Source: Nitratireductor aquimarinus
GTDB taxonomy: Bacteria > Pseudomonadota > Alphaproteobacteria > Rhizobiales > Rhizobiaceae
Direction: 5' to 3'
DNA length: 64,000 bases
Assembly: GCF_046773475.1 (NCBI RefSeq)
Contig: NZ_CP177239.1
Coordinates: 62,001-126,000 of the forward strand
In this document: in pieces, positions 18,539 through 27,369 of the stretch
Layout: each line of letters begins with the position of its first letter
Numbering within the stretch: the stretch's first letter is position 1
Translations under genes and position numbers: made by a program
Notes under the pieces: model-generated
Seen by the model: only the letters and a program-made list of their open reading frames with translations
Database searches by the model: none
Told to the model about the DNA's origin: nothing

Positions 18539-19792
18539 TCAGTCTGCCGAAACCCGTTGGGACAGCCTGTCGAGATGTTCGCGAATATGGCTTGCCTCGG
18601 CGGGCGTGCGCGCAAGGGCGATTGCCCGGTTGAAGGCCTCGCGGGCCTCCGCCATGCGCCCGATCTCACTGAGATATGCGCCCCGAACACCATGGAAATA
18701 GAAATAGCCCGAAAGGCGGTCGGCAAGCGGGGCAATGAGCTTCAATGCGGCTTCCGGCCCCTTCGTCTTCGACACGGCAACCGACCGGTTCAGCGTGATG
18801 ACCGGGGAAGGCGTCAGGTGTTCGAGCATCTGATAGAGCAGGTCGATCTCTTCCCAGTCCGTGTCCGCAGCCGTTCTGGCGCGAGAGTGCAGTGCGGCAA
18901 TGGCCGCCTGAACCTGATAGGCCCCCGGCTGACGGTGGCGCAGCGCCTTGTCGACCAGCGCCAGCCCTTCATCTATGTTCGCCCTCTTCCAGAGTGTGCG
19001 GTCCTGATCTTCCAGAAGCACGGCCTTGCCTTCGGGGTCCGTGCGGGCGGGGCTTCGGGCATGTTGAAGCAACATCAGGGCCAGAAGCCCCATGATCTCG
19101 GGTTCTGCCGGAAACAGGCGCAACAGCAGGCGGCAAAGCCGGATCGCCTCATCACAGAGTGAAGCGCGCACGGTCTCATCGCCGCCCGAGGCTGAATAGC
19201 CCTCGTTGAAGACGAGATAGATCATGGCCGCAACTGCGCCGAGGCGTGCCGAACGCTCCACCGCATCGGGTGCGGCAAAAGGAATGTTCGCTTCCGCCAC
19301 CCGACGCTTGGCGCGCGTAATGCGCTGTTCCATGGCGCGTTCATTGACGAGAAAGGCGCTCGCCACCTCCCGCACGCTGAGGCCGGAAACGACGCGCAGC
19401 GCCAGCGCCACCTGCTGCGTGGCAGGCAGGTCCGGGTGGCAGCAGACGAACATGAGGCGCAGGATGTCGTCGCGATAATGCGCGTCGTCCAGCCGTTCGG
19501 CGATGTCGGTTTCCGCATCCTCAAGATCGGAAATCCGGTCCTCGGGTGGCAGGGCGGTGTTGCGCCGGTCGCGCCGCACGCTGTCGAGCGCGGCATTGCG
19601 TCCGACAAAGATGAGCCAGGCAGCAGGATCGCGCGGCGGTCCCTTGAGCGGCCAGGTCTTCAGGGCGCGCAGGCACGCTTCCTGAAAGGCTTCTTCGGCC
19701 CGGTCCAGATCGCGGAAGTAACGCAGCAGCGCGCCCATCGCCTGTGGGCGAGCGCTTGTCAGCGCGTTCTCGATCCAGGCCAGTTCGGTCAT
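18539..19792 (-). CDS. ECF42-type RNA polymerase sigma factor with TPR-like C-terminus
   Basis: 417 residues, far longer than ordinary ECF sigma factors (about 190). N-terminal sigma region 2 (LLRYFRDLDRAEEAFQEACLRALKTWP with DPAAWLIFVGRNAALDSVRR) and region 4 (LALRVVSGLSVREVASAFLVNERAMEQRITRAKRRV) are followed by about 230 helical residues: YLVFNEGYSA, then TPR-like repeats ending in MAEAREAFNRAIALA. This architecture is ECF group 42, which uses its own C-terminal domain for control instead of an anti-sigma factor. The start overlaps the stop of the upstream DGPF protein by 4 bases (ATGA), the usual partner arrangement. Confidence 0.93.
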   Translation of the reverse strand: MTELAWIENALTSARPQAMGALLRYFRDLDRAEEAFQEACLRALKTWPLKGPPRDPAAWLIFVGRNAALDSVRRDRRNTALPPEDRISDLEDAETDIAERLDDAHYRDDILRLMFVCCHPDLPATQQVALALRVVSGLSVREVASAFLVNERAMEQRITRAKRRVAEANIPFAAPDAVERSARLGAVAAMIYLVFNEGYSASGGDETVRASLCDEAIRLCRLLLRLFPAEPEIMGLLALMLLQHARSPARTDPEGKAVLLEDQDRTLWKRANIDEGLALVDKALRHRQPGAYQVQAAIAALHSRARTAADTDWEEIDLLYQMLEHLTPSPVITLNRSVAVSKTKGPEAALKLIAPLADRLSGYFYFHGVRGAYLSEIGRMAEAREAFNRAIALARTPAEASHIREHLDRLSQRVSAD

Positions 19793-20175
19793 AAGGTCAG
19801 GGTTTCCTTTCCAGTGAGATTGCCCTTTTCAAAGATCTGCATCGGGCGGATTTCGAAGGTGACGCTCTCGCCTTCCTTCATTCGCTTGGCGAAATCGACA
19901 ACTTCATCAAGATTGTCGCAATCGACCACGTAGAAACCGAGAAGCTGTTCCTTGGTCTCGGCAAAGGGGCCGTCGAGCACGAGCTGTTCGCTGCCGGATG
20001 CGCGGATCGTGGTCGCAGCAGATGTGGGCATGAGGCGGATCGCAGGACCCATGCGCCCCTTGTCGACAAGCTCTTTCTGGACCCGGCGGCGCTTGGCCAG
20101 CACCGCGTCATCCTCTTCCTTGGACCAGGACATGACCACGTCTTCATTGTGGTAGCAGAGAATTGCATAGAGCAT
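19789..20175 (-). CDS. YciI/DGPF family protein, partner of the ECF42 sigma factor
   Basis: 128 residues from the ATG at 20175 (GAGAGGAA upstream). Ferredoxin-like YciI domain with the motif LVLDGPFAETKEQLLGFYVVD that names the DGPF family, and a C-terminal EIRPMQIF. Members accompany ECF42 sigma factors and are thought to be part of, or controlled by, that system; no reaction is established. Translationally coupled to the sigma gene through a 4-base overlap. Confidence 0.92.
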   Translation of the reverse strand: MLYAILCYHNEDVVMSWSKEEDDAVLAKRRRVQKELVDKGRMGPAIRLMPTSAATTIRASGSEQLVLDGPFAETKEQLLGFYVVDCDNLDEVVDFAKRMKEGESVTFEIRPMQIFEKGNLTGKETLTL

Positions 20176-20349
20176 TCCGGTTCCTCTCTCGATTGGAAGA
20201 CGGCGAAGCTTGCCGCAGTCCGACACGACGCGTCGAGAAAAAACTTCTGCGGATGGCGCAAAGCCATCCACCGGAATATTGTCAAGAAAACTTCCTACCG
20301 GCGTTCAATCCTGATAGCTGAAAGCCGCGTCACCAACCGAGAGCCAGCC

Positions 20350-21054
20350 ATGTTCGCCAACACATTCCCTGATCGCGCCTTGATCGCCGAGACCGTGGCC
20401 AAGATGCTGATCGAGATCAAGGCGGTGCATTTTCGCGCCGATGAACCCTATACCTTCACTTCCGGGCTGAAGAGCCCCGTCTATATTGACTGCCGGAAAC
20501 TGATTTCCTACCCGCGCATCCGCTCGGCCATCATGGACTTTGCGGCCTCCGTCGTGCTTCGCGACGCGGGCTTCGAGAAGTTCGATGCCGTTGCCGGCGG
20601 CGAGACGGCAGGCATTCCCTTCGCAGCCTGGCTTTCCGACAAGCTCGGCCTGCCCATGCTCTACGTGCGCAAGAAGCCCAAGGGCTTTGGCCGCGATGCG
20701 CAGATTGAAGGCGATCTGAATGAGGGCGCACGCCTTCTTCTGGTCGAAGACCTGACCACCGACGGCGGCAGCAAGCTGAAATTCGCCGAAGCCGTCCGCA
20801 AGGCCGGCGCCGAGGTAACCGACACCTTCGCCGTTTTCTACTACGGCATCTTCCCCGAAACGCCGAAGCGTCTGGAAGACGCCGGCATGCGCCTGCACTA
20901 CCTCACCACTTGGTGGGATGTGCTGAAAGTTGCGCGTGCGGAGAAGCTGTTCGACGAGAAGACGCTCGACGAGGTGGAGAAGTTCCTCAACAAGCCGCTC
21001 GAATGGTCCGCTGCCAATGGTGGCATCGCCGAGCTCGGTGAAAAGGCCGGCTGA
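20350..21054 (+). CDS. pyrE: Orotate phosphoribosyltransferase
   Basis: 234 residues. Transfers phosphoribose from PRPP to orotate in de novo pyrimidine synthesis. Landmarks: FTSGLKSPVYIDCRKL (orotate site), VAGGETAGIPFAAWLSDKL, YVRKKPKGFGRDAQIEGDL (mobile catalytic loop) and the PRPP-binding LLLVEDLTTDGGSK. The alphaproteobacterial form has an extended C-terminus (KVARAEKLFDEKTLDEVEKFL). The ATG at 20350 is chosen for the family N-terminus; earlier in-frame codons lack similarity. Confidence 0.96.
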   Translation: MFANTFPDRALIAETVAKMLIEIKAVHFRADEPYTFTSGLKSPVYIDCRKLISYPRIRSAIMDFAASVVLRDAGFEKFDAVAGGETAGIPFAAWLSDKLGLPMLYVRKKPKGFGRDAQIEGDLNEGARLLLVEDLTTDGGSKLKFAEAVRKAGAEVTDTFAVFYYGIFPETPKRLEDAGMRLHYLTTWWDVLKVARAEKLFDEKTLDEVEKFLNKPLEWSAANGGIAELGEKAG

Positions 21055-21091
21055 TCGAGAGCCTTCCGGCCTCCGGGCCTGTAAAAAATAA

Positions 21092-21126
21092 AAAGCGGCA
21101 GTTCGGCTGGTCGGAACTGCCGCTTT
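21092..21126. terminator. Bidirectional terminator between pyrE and the DapA-family gene
   Basis: AAAGCGGCAGTTC (21092-21104) pairs with GAACTGCCGCTTT (21114-21126) around a nine-base loop, with A-rich and T-rich flanks on either side. Serves pyrE and the convergent gene. Confidence 0.85.
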
Positions 21127-21193
21127 CATTTTTCAGAAGCTTCCACTGCCCGGTGCATTTTGGTGACGCAGCACCGGCGGTGGGAGACGATAT

Positions 21194-22063
21194 TCAGAGC
21201 GGGATTTCGTCGAGCGCCGCCTTCTGCGCGCTGGTGAGCGGCATGTGCGGCGGCAACGGCGCTTCAAAGCCGCTATCCCCGTGCAGCTTGCCCGTCAGAT
21301 ATTTCACAGCCGGAATGAGCGGCTGCGCCGAAATGGCCGTGCGCGCCGCCGAGGCCGCTTCCAGCGCATCGTCATTGGTCGGTTCCGACCAGAGCTTCGC
21401 AACGAGCGGAGCCGTCACGCTGGCGGTGGCCGATATGCAGCCGGCATAGCCTTCCGCCTCGGCCTTTGACAGAGCGGCCTCATTGCTTGGGAAAACGTCG
21501 AACCCTTCAATCTTCGCCAGTTTCGAGGCGTAATCGAGATCGCCGGAACTGTCTTTCGCGCCGATGATGCGCTGCGGGAAGGCGGCTTTCAGCCGGGCAG
21601 CGAATTCCGGGGAGAAGGTCAGTCCCGTCATCTGCGGGAAATTGTAGAGATAAATGTCGATGGGTGCGTCCGCCGTGGCCGTGACGAGGCGCTCGAACCA
21701 GGCAAACAGGCCGTCATCGCTGACCCCCTTGTAGTAATAGGGCGGCAGAACGAGTGCTGCGGCAAACCCAAGCGCGTGCGCGCGCCGCGTCAGTGCGATG
21801 GTCGTTTTGAGGTCGGGTGTGCCGGTGCCCACCATCAGCCGGGCCTTGTCGAGAGAACCGGCGGCGGCTTCCATGAGCGCAATGCGCTGATCCTGCGAGA
21901 ATGAATTCGCCTCGCCAGTGGTGCCAAGCACGTTCAGCGCATCGCAGCCATTGTCGAGCGCCCATTCTGCATGGCGCAGGAAACGTTTGATGTTGGGATC
22001 GCCGGTTTCGGTCACGGGGGTGGGAACGGCGGCAATGACACCGCTTAAGCGTTTAGAGGTCAC
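21194..22063 (-). CDS. Dihydrodipicolinate synthase/N-acetylneuraminate lyase family protein
   Basis: 289 residues from a GTG start at 22063, which has AAAGGAG seven bases upstream. Class I aldolase TIM barrel: GVIAAVPTPV at the N-terminus, LGTTGEANSFS (substrate-binding loop), LVLPPYYYKGVSD, DIYLYNFPQMTG with the catalytic Tyr, and IGAKDSSGD with the Schiff-base Lys. The LGTTGEA and YNFP motifs fit the broad DapA family, but the rest does not allow a choice between lysine synthesis and a catabolic 2-keto-sugar acid lyase. It stands alone, so the true dapA is probably elsewhere. Confidence 0.88.
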   Translation of the reverse strand: MTSKRLSGVIAAVPTPVTETGDPNIKRFLRHAEWALDNGCDALNVLGTTGEANSFSQDQRIALMEAAAGSLDKARLMVGTGTPDLKTTIALTRRAHALGFAAALVLPPYYYKGVSDDGLFAWFERLVTATADAPIDIYLYNFPQMTGLTFSPEFAARLKAAFPQRIIGAKDSSGDLDYASKLAKIEGFDVFPSNEAALSKAEAEGYAGCISATASVTAPLVAKLWSEPTNDDALEAASAARTAISAQPLIPAVKYLTGKLHGDSGFEAPLPPHMPLTSAQKAALDEIPL

Positions 22064-22175
22064 GGAAGAACTCCTTTGGATATGCGCTTCGATGTGTAGA
22101 GCATTTTGCACCGGGCAGGAAACAACCGACCATTGGGCCATTGCGCCGGGTCGCCCGGCCGCTGGCAAATGAAAA

Positions 22176-22205
22176 CCCGGCCGGAGGAGGGAACGTCCGG
22201 CCGGG
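22176..22205 (-). terminator. Terminator of the OmpA-family gene
   Basis: CCCGGCCGGA (22176-22185) pairs with TCCGGCCGGG (22196-22205); on the minus strand the stem is followed by TTTTCATTT. It lies about 50 bases past the stop codon. Confidence 0.8.
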
Positions 22206-22257
22206 CTCTTTTCGCCCGCCCGGTTGTCCCGGGCTCGCGGCGGAAAGCTGTGCCTGT

Positions 22258-24267
22258 TTAGTTAGCGCTCGCGACCGGTGCGACAAGCGGGGTGATGCGC
22301 CTGAGCGCCACACGCCGGTTCTCACGCTCGCGCGCCTGCGTGTCGATCTTCAGGTAGCGCTCGCCATAGCCCTGCGTGACCAGGTTTTCCGGCGGAATGC
22401 CGAACACATCGGTCAGCGCGCGTGCGACGGATTCGGCGCGACGGTCCGAAAGCGCCAGATTGGCGAGATCCGAGCCTACGGCATCCGTATGCCCTTCGAT
22501 CAGGAAGGTCTCGGCCGGGTTCCTCTCCAGCATGCGGTCGATGGCCGTGGCGATTGCCTCGAGCTCGTCGATCTCGCTTTCCTGAATTTCAGCCGAGCCG
22601 AACCCGAATTCGACCGTGTCGAGGTCGATGCGGCGCACCATGTCGCGCACCCGGGCCGAGCGCTTCACTTCCTCGAGCGAATACATGCGGCGTACCGGCT
22701 CCACCGGCGGCTTCTCAAGGAAGGTGTAATAGCGGTCGGGGTTTTCCACGCGCTCTGCCTCAAGAATGTAATCGCTCACCGGGATCGTGAGTCGCAGTGG
22801 CGGCAGGTCACGTGCCGGATCGCGCCAGCGATCGACCGTGTCCAGACGCTCATCCGGCACGAAGACCAGCACCTGCTCGCGCCCGTCCGGAGCAACACGC
22901 ACGCGGCGGATCACGTCGCCATAGCGGTTGCGCACGGTGATCAGGCGAACGCCATTGGGGCGTGTCACCACCTCGCGCACGCGGCCGCGCTGTAGCTCCT
23001 CGTAATAGACCTCGTCCTCATCAAGGATCAGGCGGTCGCTGTCCGGGCTTTCGACGAAGATCTGGTTGTTGATCTCCACGATGGTGCGGTTGTCGTTGAA
23101 CTCCTGCACGATTTCCGCATCCTCGCGCTGCTGACGCAGCTCCCGGCGGCGTTCGCGGCGCTCTTCGCGCGTCGTACCCATCTCGATCCGCTCGCCCTGT
23201 TCTTCAAGAATGTTGCGGATTTCCGTACGCAGCGCCTCCGGATCCAGTGCCTCGGCCTGCGCCTCCGCATCGCTTTCAGGCGGCGGTGCGGCAGCTTCGG
23301 CTTCAGGAGCTGTCGTTCGGGTTTCAGCCGGAGCGTCCGCATTGCCTTCCGGCGGCACCTCGTCCTGCACTTCAGGCTCTTTCTGGCTGTCTAGAACAGG
23401 TGCGGCGTTTTCCGGCAGCACGTCCTCTTCAGCCGCCTCCACATCGGTCCCGGCTTCCGCCTCTACCTCTGCGCTGTCTGCTTTGGGTTCCTCGTTTGCC
23501 TGGCTTTCATCGGCAGCAGGCTCATCCGGGGCAGGGGCGGCCTCCGGCTGCTCAGTCTCCGTTTCGACCGGCTCTTCGACAGCCGGCTCTTCGGTGGCCG
23601 TTTCGGGGGCAGCCGGTTCGGGCTCCGCCGTCTCGACAGCAGGCGCGTCTTCAGCGGGACTTGTCTCGGCCGCTGGCTGTTCTTCTTCGCTTTCCTGAGC
23701 TTCATGTTCTGCCGGCTGCTCCTCAGTGGGTGCCGCAGGCTCTTCTTCCTCAGCCTCAACCGGAGCGGGTTCGGACGTCTCCGCCGCAGGCTCTTCCTCT
23801 GTCTCTACCGCTGGTTCTTCGGCTTTGGGGGCAGCCTCCTCCGCTGCGGGGTTCTCTGGCCGCGCCTCTGGCACGGGCGTTTCTTCAGCAGCCGGTGCAG
23901 CCTCCGGCTCGGCCGGGGCCTCGGCTTCCGGTTCGGCAATGGGCGCGGGCGGTGCCTCGTCAGCCTCGGGCGCCGCTTCAGGCGCCTCATCGACAGGGGC
24001 TGGTGCTGGGGCTGCCGCAGGCGCTTCCGGGGCGGGCTCTTCTGCCTCGCCAGCCTCTTCGTCAGCGCTTTCTTCCTGCTTGCCGCCGCCGCGCTTCTTC
24101 AAAAGGGCGCGCCATGCTTCTTCCGACATGCCCTCGGGTTTTTCCGCCTGCGCCAGCACCATGTCGGCGCTGCGCTCCTGCGCGAGCACCGGCTGGACGG
24201 CAAGCGGTGTGGCCGCGATGAGCAGGCCAAGGGCCGTGGTCGTCATGATCCGCTTTCGCGTCGTCAT
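22258..24267 (-). CDS. OmpA family protein with long Glu/Pro/Ala-rich region
   Basis: 669 residues from ATG 24267 (AGGAGA six bases upstream). A signal peptide (MTTRKRIMTTTALGLLIAAT... with a cut after VLA or LAQ) is followed by a charged stretch. Residues about 55-340 are low-complexity, built mainly from E, A, P and V (EEPAPEAPAAAPAPAP and similar). An Arg-rich segment (REERRERRRELRQQ) and a beta-rich part follow. The C-terminal OmpA peptidoglycan-binding domain has VEFGFGSAEI, FLIEGHTDAVGSDLANLALSDRRAESV and GYGERY. Likely periplasmic or outer-membrane linked, spanning to peptidoglycan. The family is common in Hyphomicrobiales; function of the acidic linker unknown. Confidence 0.9.
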   Translation of the reverse strand: MTTRKRIMTTTALGLLIAATPLAVQPVLAQERSADMVLAQAEKPEGMSEEAWRALLKKRGGGKQEESADEEAGEAEEPAPEAPAAAPAPAPVDEAPEAAPEADEAPPAPIAEPEAEAPAEPEAAPAAEETPVPEARPENPAAEEAAPKAEEPAVETEEEPAAETSEPAPVEAEEEEPAAPTEEQPAEHEAQESEEEQPAAETSPAEDAPAVETAEPEPAAPETATEEPAVEEPVETETEQPEAAPAPDEPAADESQANEEPKADSAEVEAEAGTDVEAAEEDVLPENAAPVLDSQKEPEVQDEVPPEGNADAPAETRTTAPEAEAAAPPPESDAEAQAEALDPEALRTEIRNILEEQGERIEMGTTREERRERRRELRQQREDAEIVQEFNDNRTIVEINNQIFVESPDSDRLILDEDEVYYEELQRGRVREVVTRPNGVRLITVRNRYGDVIRRVRVAPDGREQVLVFVPDERLDTVDRWRDPARDLPPLRLTIPVSDYILEAERVENPDRYYTFLEKPPVEPVRRMYSLEEVKRSARVRDMVRRIDLDTVEFGFGSAEIQESEIDELEAIATAIDRMLERNPAETFLIEGHTDAVGSDLANLALSDRRAESVARALTDVFGIPPENLVTQGYGERYLKIDTQARERENRRVALRRITPLVAPVASAN

Positions 24268-24448
24268 AAAATCTCTCCTGTGTGGGCGTCCCATCGCCGC
24301 CTAAACCGCTTCACGGGCAATCGGTTCCCATTTCGGTGAATTTGACACCGTTGCGTGTGAAAGCATGGCCGGGCGATGGCGCAGGCATGGCGAAAATGCG
24401 CCCAACAGCTCGCTTGACGCGCGCGAAAAGGCGGTCCAAAGCTCTGCC

Positions 24449-24898
24449 ATGACAACGAATGAATTCTGGAAAACCAAACCGCTTTCCGCGCTCAGCAACA
24501 GGGAATGGGAGGCCCTGTGTGATGGCTGCGGCAAGTGCTGCCTCGCCAAGCTTGAGGATGAGGATACCGGCGACATCTACTGGACCAGTGTGGGCTGCCG
24601 CCTGTTCGACGGGGCAAGCTGCCGGTGCCATGATTATGAAAACCGCCTCGCGCGCGTGCCCGACTGCGTCCAGCTGACGCCCGAGAATGTCGGAACCATC
24701 CCCTGGCTGCCGGCAACCTGTGGCTATCGTCTCGTGGCGGAGGGCAAGGATCTCCTCTGGTGGCACCCGCTTATTTCCGGTGATCCCGAAACGGTGCATG
24801 AAGCCGGCATCTCCATGCGCGGGCGCGTGAAGGCCAGCGAAGACGATCTGGCGCAGCCGGAGGATTATTTCTCTTTCATTCTGGATGAGGAACCATAG
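24449..24898 (+). CDS. YcgN family cysteine cluster protein
   Basis: 149 residues. The family fingerprint is intact: WEALCDGCGKCCLAKLEDEDTG with CxxCxxxCC, GCRLFDGASCRCHDYENR and VPDCVQLTPENV, then WLPATCGYRLVAEGKDLLWWHPL. Eight or more conserved Cys suggest a metal or Fe-S site (UPF0153/YcgN), but no function is known. The ATG at 24449 begins the conserved MTTNEFWKTKPL. Confidence 0.92.
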   Translation: MTTNEFWKTKPLSALSNREWEALCDGCGKCCLAKLEDEDTGDIYWTSVGCRLFDGASCRCHDYENRLARVPDCVQLTPENVGTIPWLPATCGYRLVAEGKDLLWWHPLISGDPETVHEAGISMRGRVKASEDDLAQPEDYFSFILDEEP

Positions 24899-24944
24899 GC
24901 CGCGAACGCGGCTTTCCTTCAGGCGAAAGAGCAAACACGGAGCA

Positions 24945-25367
24945 ATGACCATGTCGGACGATGAAACGCTGAGCCTCGTGCAGTCCTTTCTGGATGCGCT
25001 GAACGCCAATGATCACGATGCCGCGCTGGCGCTGGTGAGCGAAGACGTTGCGCATGATCCTTTCGACGGTGAACGCGAGATCGGGCGCGACAGGCTGCGC
25101 TGGCGTCTGGGGCTCGAGGCGCGGCATTTCGATGAACGTTTCGCCGACATTGCGCTGATGAGCGCACCGGGCGGCGTGCGGGCTGCAGCCGAGTTCACCG
25201 TGCGCGGGACCTATCGCGCAACGGCCGAAGGCCTGCCGGAAGCGACCGGCCAGAATTACACGCTGCCGGGTGGCATGTTCTTCGAGATTGATGGCGGTGA
25301 AATCACCCGCATCAGGGAGCAGCGCAACCCGGTGCAGTGGCGCGCCGCATTGTCGCCCGGTCGCTGA
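24945..25367 (+). CDS. SnoaL-like nuclear transport factor 2 family protein
   Basis: 140 residues, a cone-shaped NTF2-like fold: helix LVQSFLDALNANDHDAALALVSEDVAHDPFDG, then beta strands ending GGMFFEIDGGEITRIREQRN. Ketosteroid-isomerase/SnoaL relatives range from enzymes to simple binding proteins, so the role cannot be assigned. It lies 46 bases after the YcgN gene on the same strand. Confidence 0.85.
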   Translation: MTMSDDETLSLVQSFLDALNANDHDAALALVSEDVAHDPFDGEREIGRDRLRWRLGLEARHFDERFADIALMSAPGGVRAAAEFTVRGTYRATAEGLPEATGQNYTLPGGMFFEIDGGEITRIREQRNPVQWRAALSPGR

Positions 25368-25470
25368 ATGCCATGTGAACGGCTCATTCCCGGGCCGTTC
25401 AGGCACACCCTGACAAAGTGCTTTTCATCACGGGGCGCGGAAGAAGTCCTGACCAACCGAGGAAAGCACC

Positions 25471-25821
25471 ATGTTACACAAGCTCAAGATCGCAACCCTT
25501 TCGGCAATGATCGGTCTCGGCACGCTGGCAGCGGCCCCGACCACGGCGCAGGCGGACAATCTCTATTTCGGTTTCGGCATCGGCGGCCCCTCGGGTGGCT
25601 ATGTCTACGGCCATAACGGACGCGGCCATCGTGCAGAACGCCCCCGCCGCAACCGCGCCTGCACGCCGCGTCAGGCAGTTCGCAAGGCTGAGCGTTTCGG
25701 CATGCGCCGGGCGCGCGTGGTGAAGGCCAACCGCAACATCATCCGCGTTGTCGGACGCACCCATTGGGGCCGCCAGCACATCGTGTTTGCACGCGCCCCG
25801 CGTTGCCCGGTGATCCGTTAG
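25471..25821 (+). CDS. Small secreted basic protein, unknown function
   Basis: 116 residues. Signal peptide MLHKLKIATLSAMIGLGTLA with a cut near AQA-DN, a Gly/Tyr-rich stretch (LYFGFGIGGPSGGYVYGHNG), then an Arg-rich, Cys-pair domain (RACTPRQAVRKAERFGMRRARVV...RCPVIR). Similar small periplasmic proteins are common in Hyphomicrobiales; no function known. GAGGAAAGCACC precedes the ATG. Confidence 0.8.
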   Translation: MLHKLKIATLSAMIGLGTLAAAPTTAQADNLYFGFGIGGPSGGYVYGHNGRGHRAERPRRNRACTPRQAVRKAERFGMRRARVVKANRNIIRVVGRTHWGRQHIVFARAPRCPVIR

Positions 25822-25882
25822 AGCAATTCCAGGAAAAGTGGGAACCGTTTTTCCGCGCAGAATTGCGTAAAAACAATTGGTT
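25821..25882 (+). repeat. Dispersed palindromic repeat of the Hyphomicrobiales type
   Basis: GAGCAATTCCAGGAAAAGTG, then GGAACCGTTTTTCCG and GAATTGCGTAAAAACAA: an imperfect palindrome with outer GCAATTC/GAATTGC arms. I recognise near-identical copies as abundant intergenic elements in Mesorhizobium-like genomes. It overlaps the stop of the preceding gene by one base. Confidence 0.7.
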
Positions 25883-25936
25883 AGGGAGTGTCTCTAGCCA
25901 GTCTGTCGACCGGCAAGAAACACCCATTCAAAAAGA

Positions 25937-25970
25937 GAAAAGCCGCTGGCAGGGTGCCAGCGGCTTTTTT
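25937..25970. terminator. Rho-independent terminator
   Basis: GAAAAGCCGCTGGC-AGGGT-GCCAGCGGCTTTTTT: strong stem with flanking A and T runs. It ends transcription from both the secreted-protein side and the convergent SIMPL gene. Confidence 0.9.
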
Positions 25971-26038
25971 GTGCGTCACATGTTCTGTCTTGAGCGGTCT
26001 CCCGCCAGGCAGGGGCCTGACGGGAAAGCCAAGAAGGC

Positions 26039-26767
26039 CTAGTTGTCCAGTTCGAACGTGACGTTGACCTGCACCTGATAGGTGTTTTCGCCTGCTTCCA
26101 CCGGAACGGATTCGGCCGACGCCTGCATCCGCACGGCCTTGCCGGCATAGGGCATGGGCGGGCGCTGCTGCATCTGCTCGGAGATCTCGACAATGTCGCC
26201 GAGCTTCAGGCCGGCGGCCTCTGCAAGCGTCTTCGCCTTGTCCATCGCGTTTGCCACCGCACGCTTGCGCGCTTCGGTAACGGTTTCCGACGGATCGTCA
26301 TTGGTGAAGTTCAGGCCACCGCCCTGGTTCACGCCGAGCGACACGGAGCGGTCGAGAATTGCGCCGACCTTGTCCAGATCGCGGATGCGCACGGTCAGCG
26401 TGTTGCCCACCTCGTAACCGATGATGCGCGGGGCTTTCTCGTCATTCTTGTCGTTGGGGTAGACATAGCGCGGGTTGATCGACAGGCCGCCGGTCTGCAG
26501 ATCGCGGGCTTCGACGCCGTCTTCCTTCATCGCGTCGATGACGGCGGTCATTGCCTCATTGTTGGCGTCGAGCGCCTCGCGCGCCGTCTCGGCCTCTCGC
26601 ACGACGGCAATGTTGAGGATCGCCATGTCGGGGCTGACGGCGGCTTCTCCCTCGCCGGTCACGATGATTCGTCCGTCCTTGTCGCTGGCGACTGCCGGGC
26701 CGGCTGCCAGCAGCGAAGCGGCCAGCATCGGGGCTGCGAAGGCGGCGGGGAAGATGGATTTGGTCAT
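26039..26767 (-). CDS. SIMPL (DUF541) domain periplasmic protein
   Basis: 242 residues from ATG 26767 (AAAGGAGATTTCC upstream). Signal peptide MTKSIFPAAFAAPMLAASLL cleaved near AVA-SD. The SIMPL domain follows: IIVTGEGEAAVSPDMAILNIAVVREAETAREAL, YEVGNTLTVRIRDLDKVGAILD, and ARKRAVANAMDKAKTLAEAAGLKLGDIVEI. Family relatives include oxidative-stress and membrane-associated proteins (BP26 of Brucella is close); molecular role unknown. Confidence 0.92.
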   Translation of the reverse strand: MTKSIFPAAFAAPMLAASLLAAGPAVASDKDGRIIVTGEGEAAVSPDMAILNIAVVREAETAREALDANNEAMTAVIDAMKEDGVEARDLQTGGLSINPRYVYPNDKNDEKAPRIIGYEVGNTLTVRIRDLDKVGAILDRSVSLGVNQGGGLNFTNDDPSETVTEARKRAVANAMDKAKTLAEAAGLKLGDIVEISEQMQQRPPMPYAGKAVRMQASAESVPVEAGENTYQVQVNVTFELDN

Positions 26768-26877
26768 GGAAATCTCCTTTTGCGATGTCCGCATACGGCA
26801 AGTAGACAGCGATTGTGTATCGATTGCGGCAAGATGACTTGTGCAGCGATGAAAAAGCAACTAATCCATCGCCCACC

Positions 26878-26954
26878 GGGCCTGTAGCTCAATTGGTTAG
26901 AGCCGGCGGCTCATAACCGCTTGGTTGGGGGTTCGAGTCCCTCCGGGCCCACCA
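26878..26954 (+). tRNA. tRNA with CAT anticodon (probably tRNA-Ile2, or Met)
   Basis: 77 nucleotides with encoded CCA. The acceptor stem GGGCCTG pairs with CGGGCCC, the anticodon loop reads CTCATAA, the T-loop is TTCGAGT, and the D-arm is AGCTCAATTGGTTAGAGC. The anticodon arm with GGCTCATAACCGCTTGGTT resembles lysidine-modified tRNA-Ile2 more than elongator tRNA-Met; sequence alone does not show the C34 modification. Confidence 0.95.
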
Positions 26955-27369
26955 ATGACTTTTCAGTCGTTGATTTTGTTGGTCTTTTCCCGGTCTCTTC
27001 CGAATTTCTCTTGAGTTTCAGATGCGTTGATGCATCGCAGGATCCCGGGTGCTGACGGGCGAAAGGGTTCGTTCCGCGACCTCGAGCTTGGGGCAGGAGG
27101 ACGGATATTTCGCCCGCCAGCGCCGCCAAGCTACCCAACTGGAATGCGTATTCTACTGGTGCGATAACGTAGTTGCCCATCGCCTGCTGTCGGGCAGGCC
27201 GACGCCTACGGCAGGGCGGATGAGGCGTCGGCCAGGCGGTCCGGGTCAGGTCCGCCGCATGCGCAGATGGCCGGATTCTCAACCAAAATGCGAATGACGA
27301 AATGTTGCTCGGGGTAACCGTTATACTCTGGAAGCAGGCGCTGCACCCGATCCTGCCTCCGTCAGGCAT
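26955..27369. other. Intergenic region 3' of the tRNA, no gene supported
   Basis: About 415 bases with no recognisable coding content. Leftward translation through the tRNA gives the well-known spurious string GPEGLEPPTKRL. The tRNA 3' end could be an integration target, but I see no integrase and no second copy of the tRNA end in the window. Confidence 0.5.

Noticed and set aside
26911..27369. A 152-codon minus-strand frame ending in GPEGLEPPTKRL
   Set aside because: That ending is the well-known artefact of translating a tRNA gene backwards.
26878..27369. Genomic island at the tRNA
   Set aside because: No integrase, no duplicated tRNA end and no phage or transfer genes in the flanking 10 kb.
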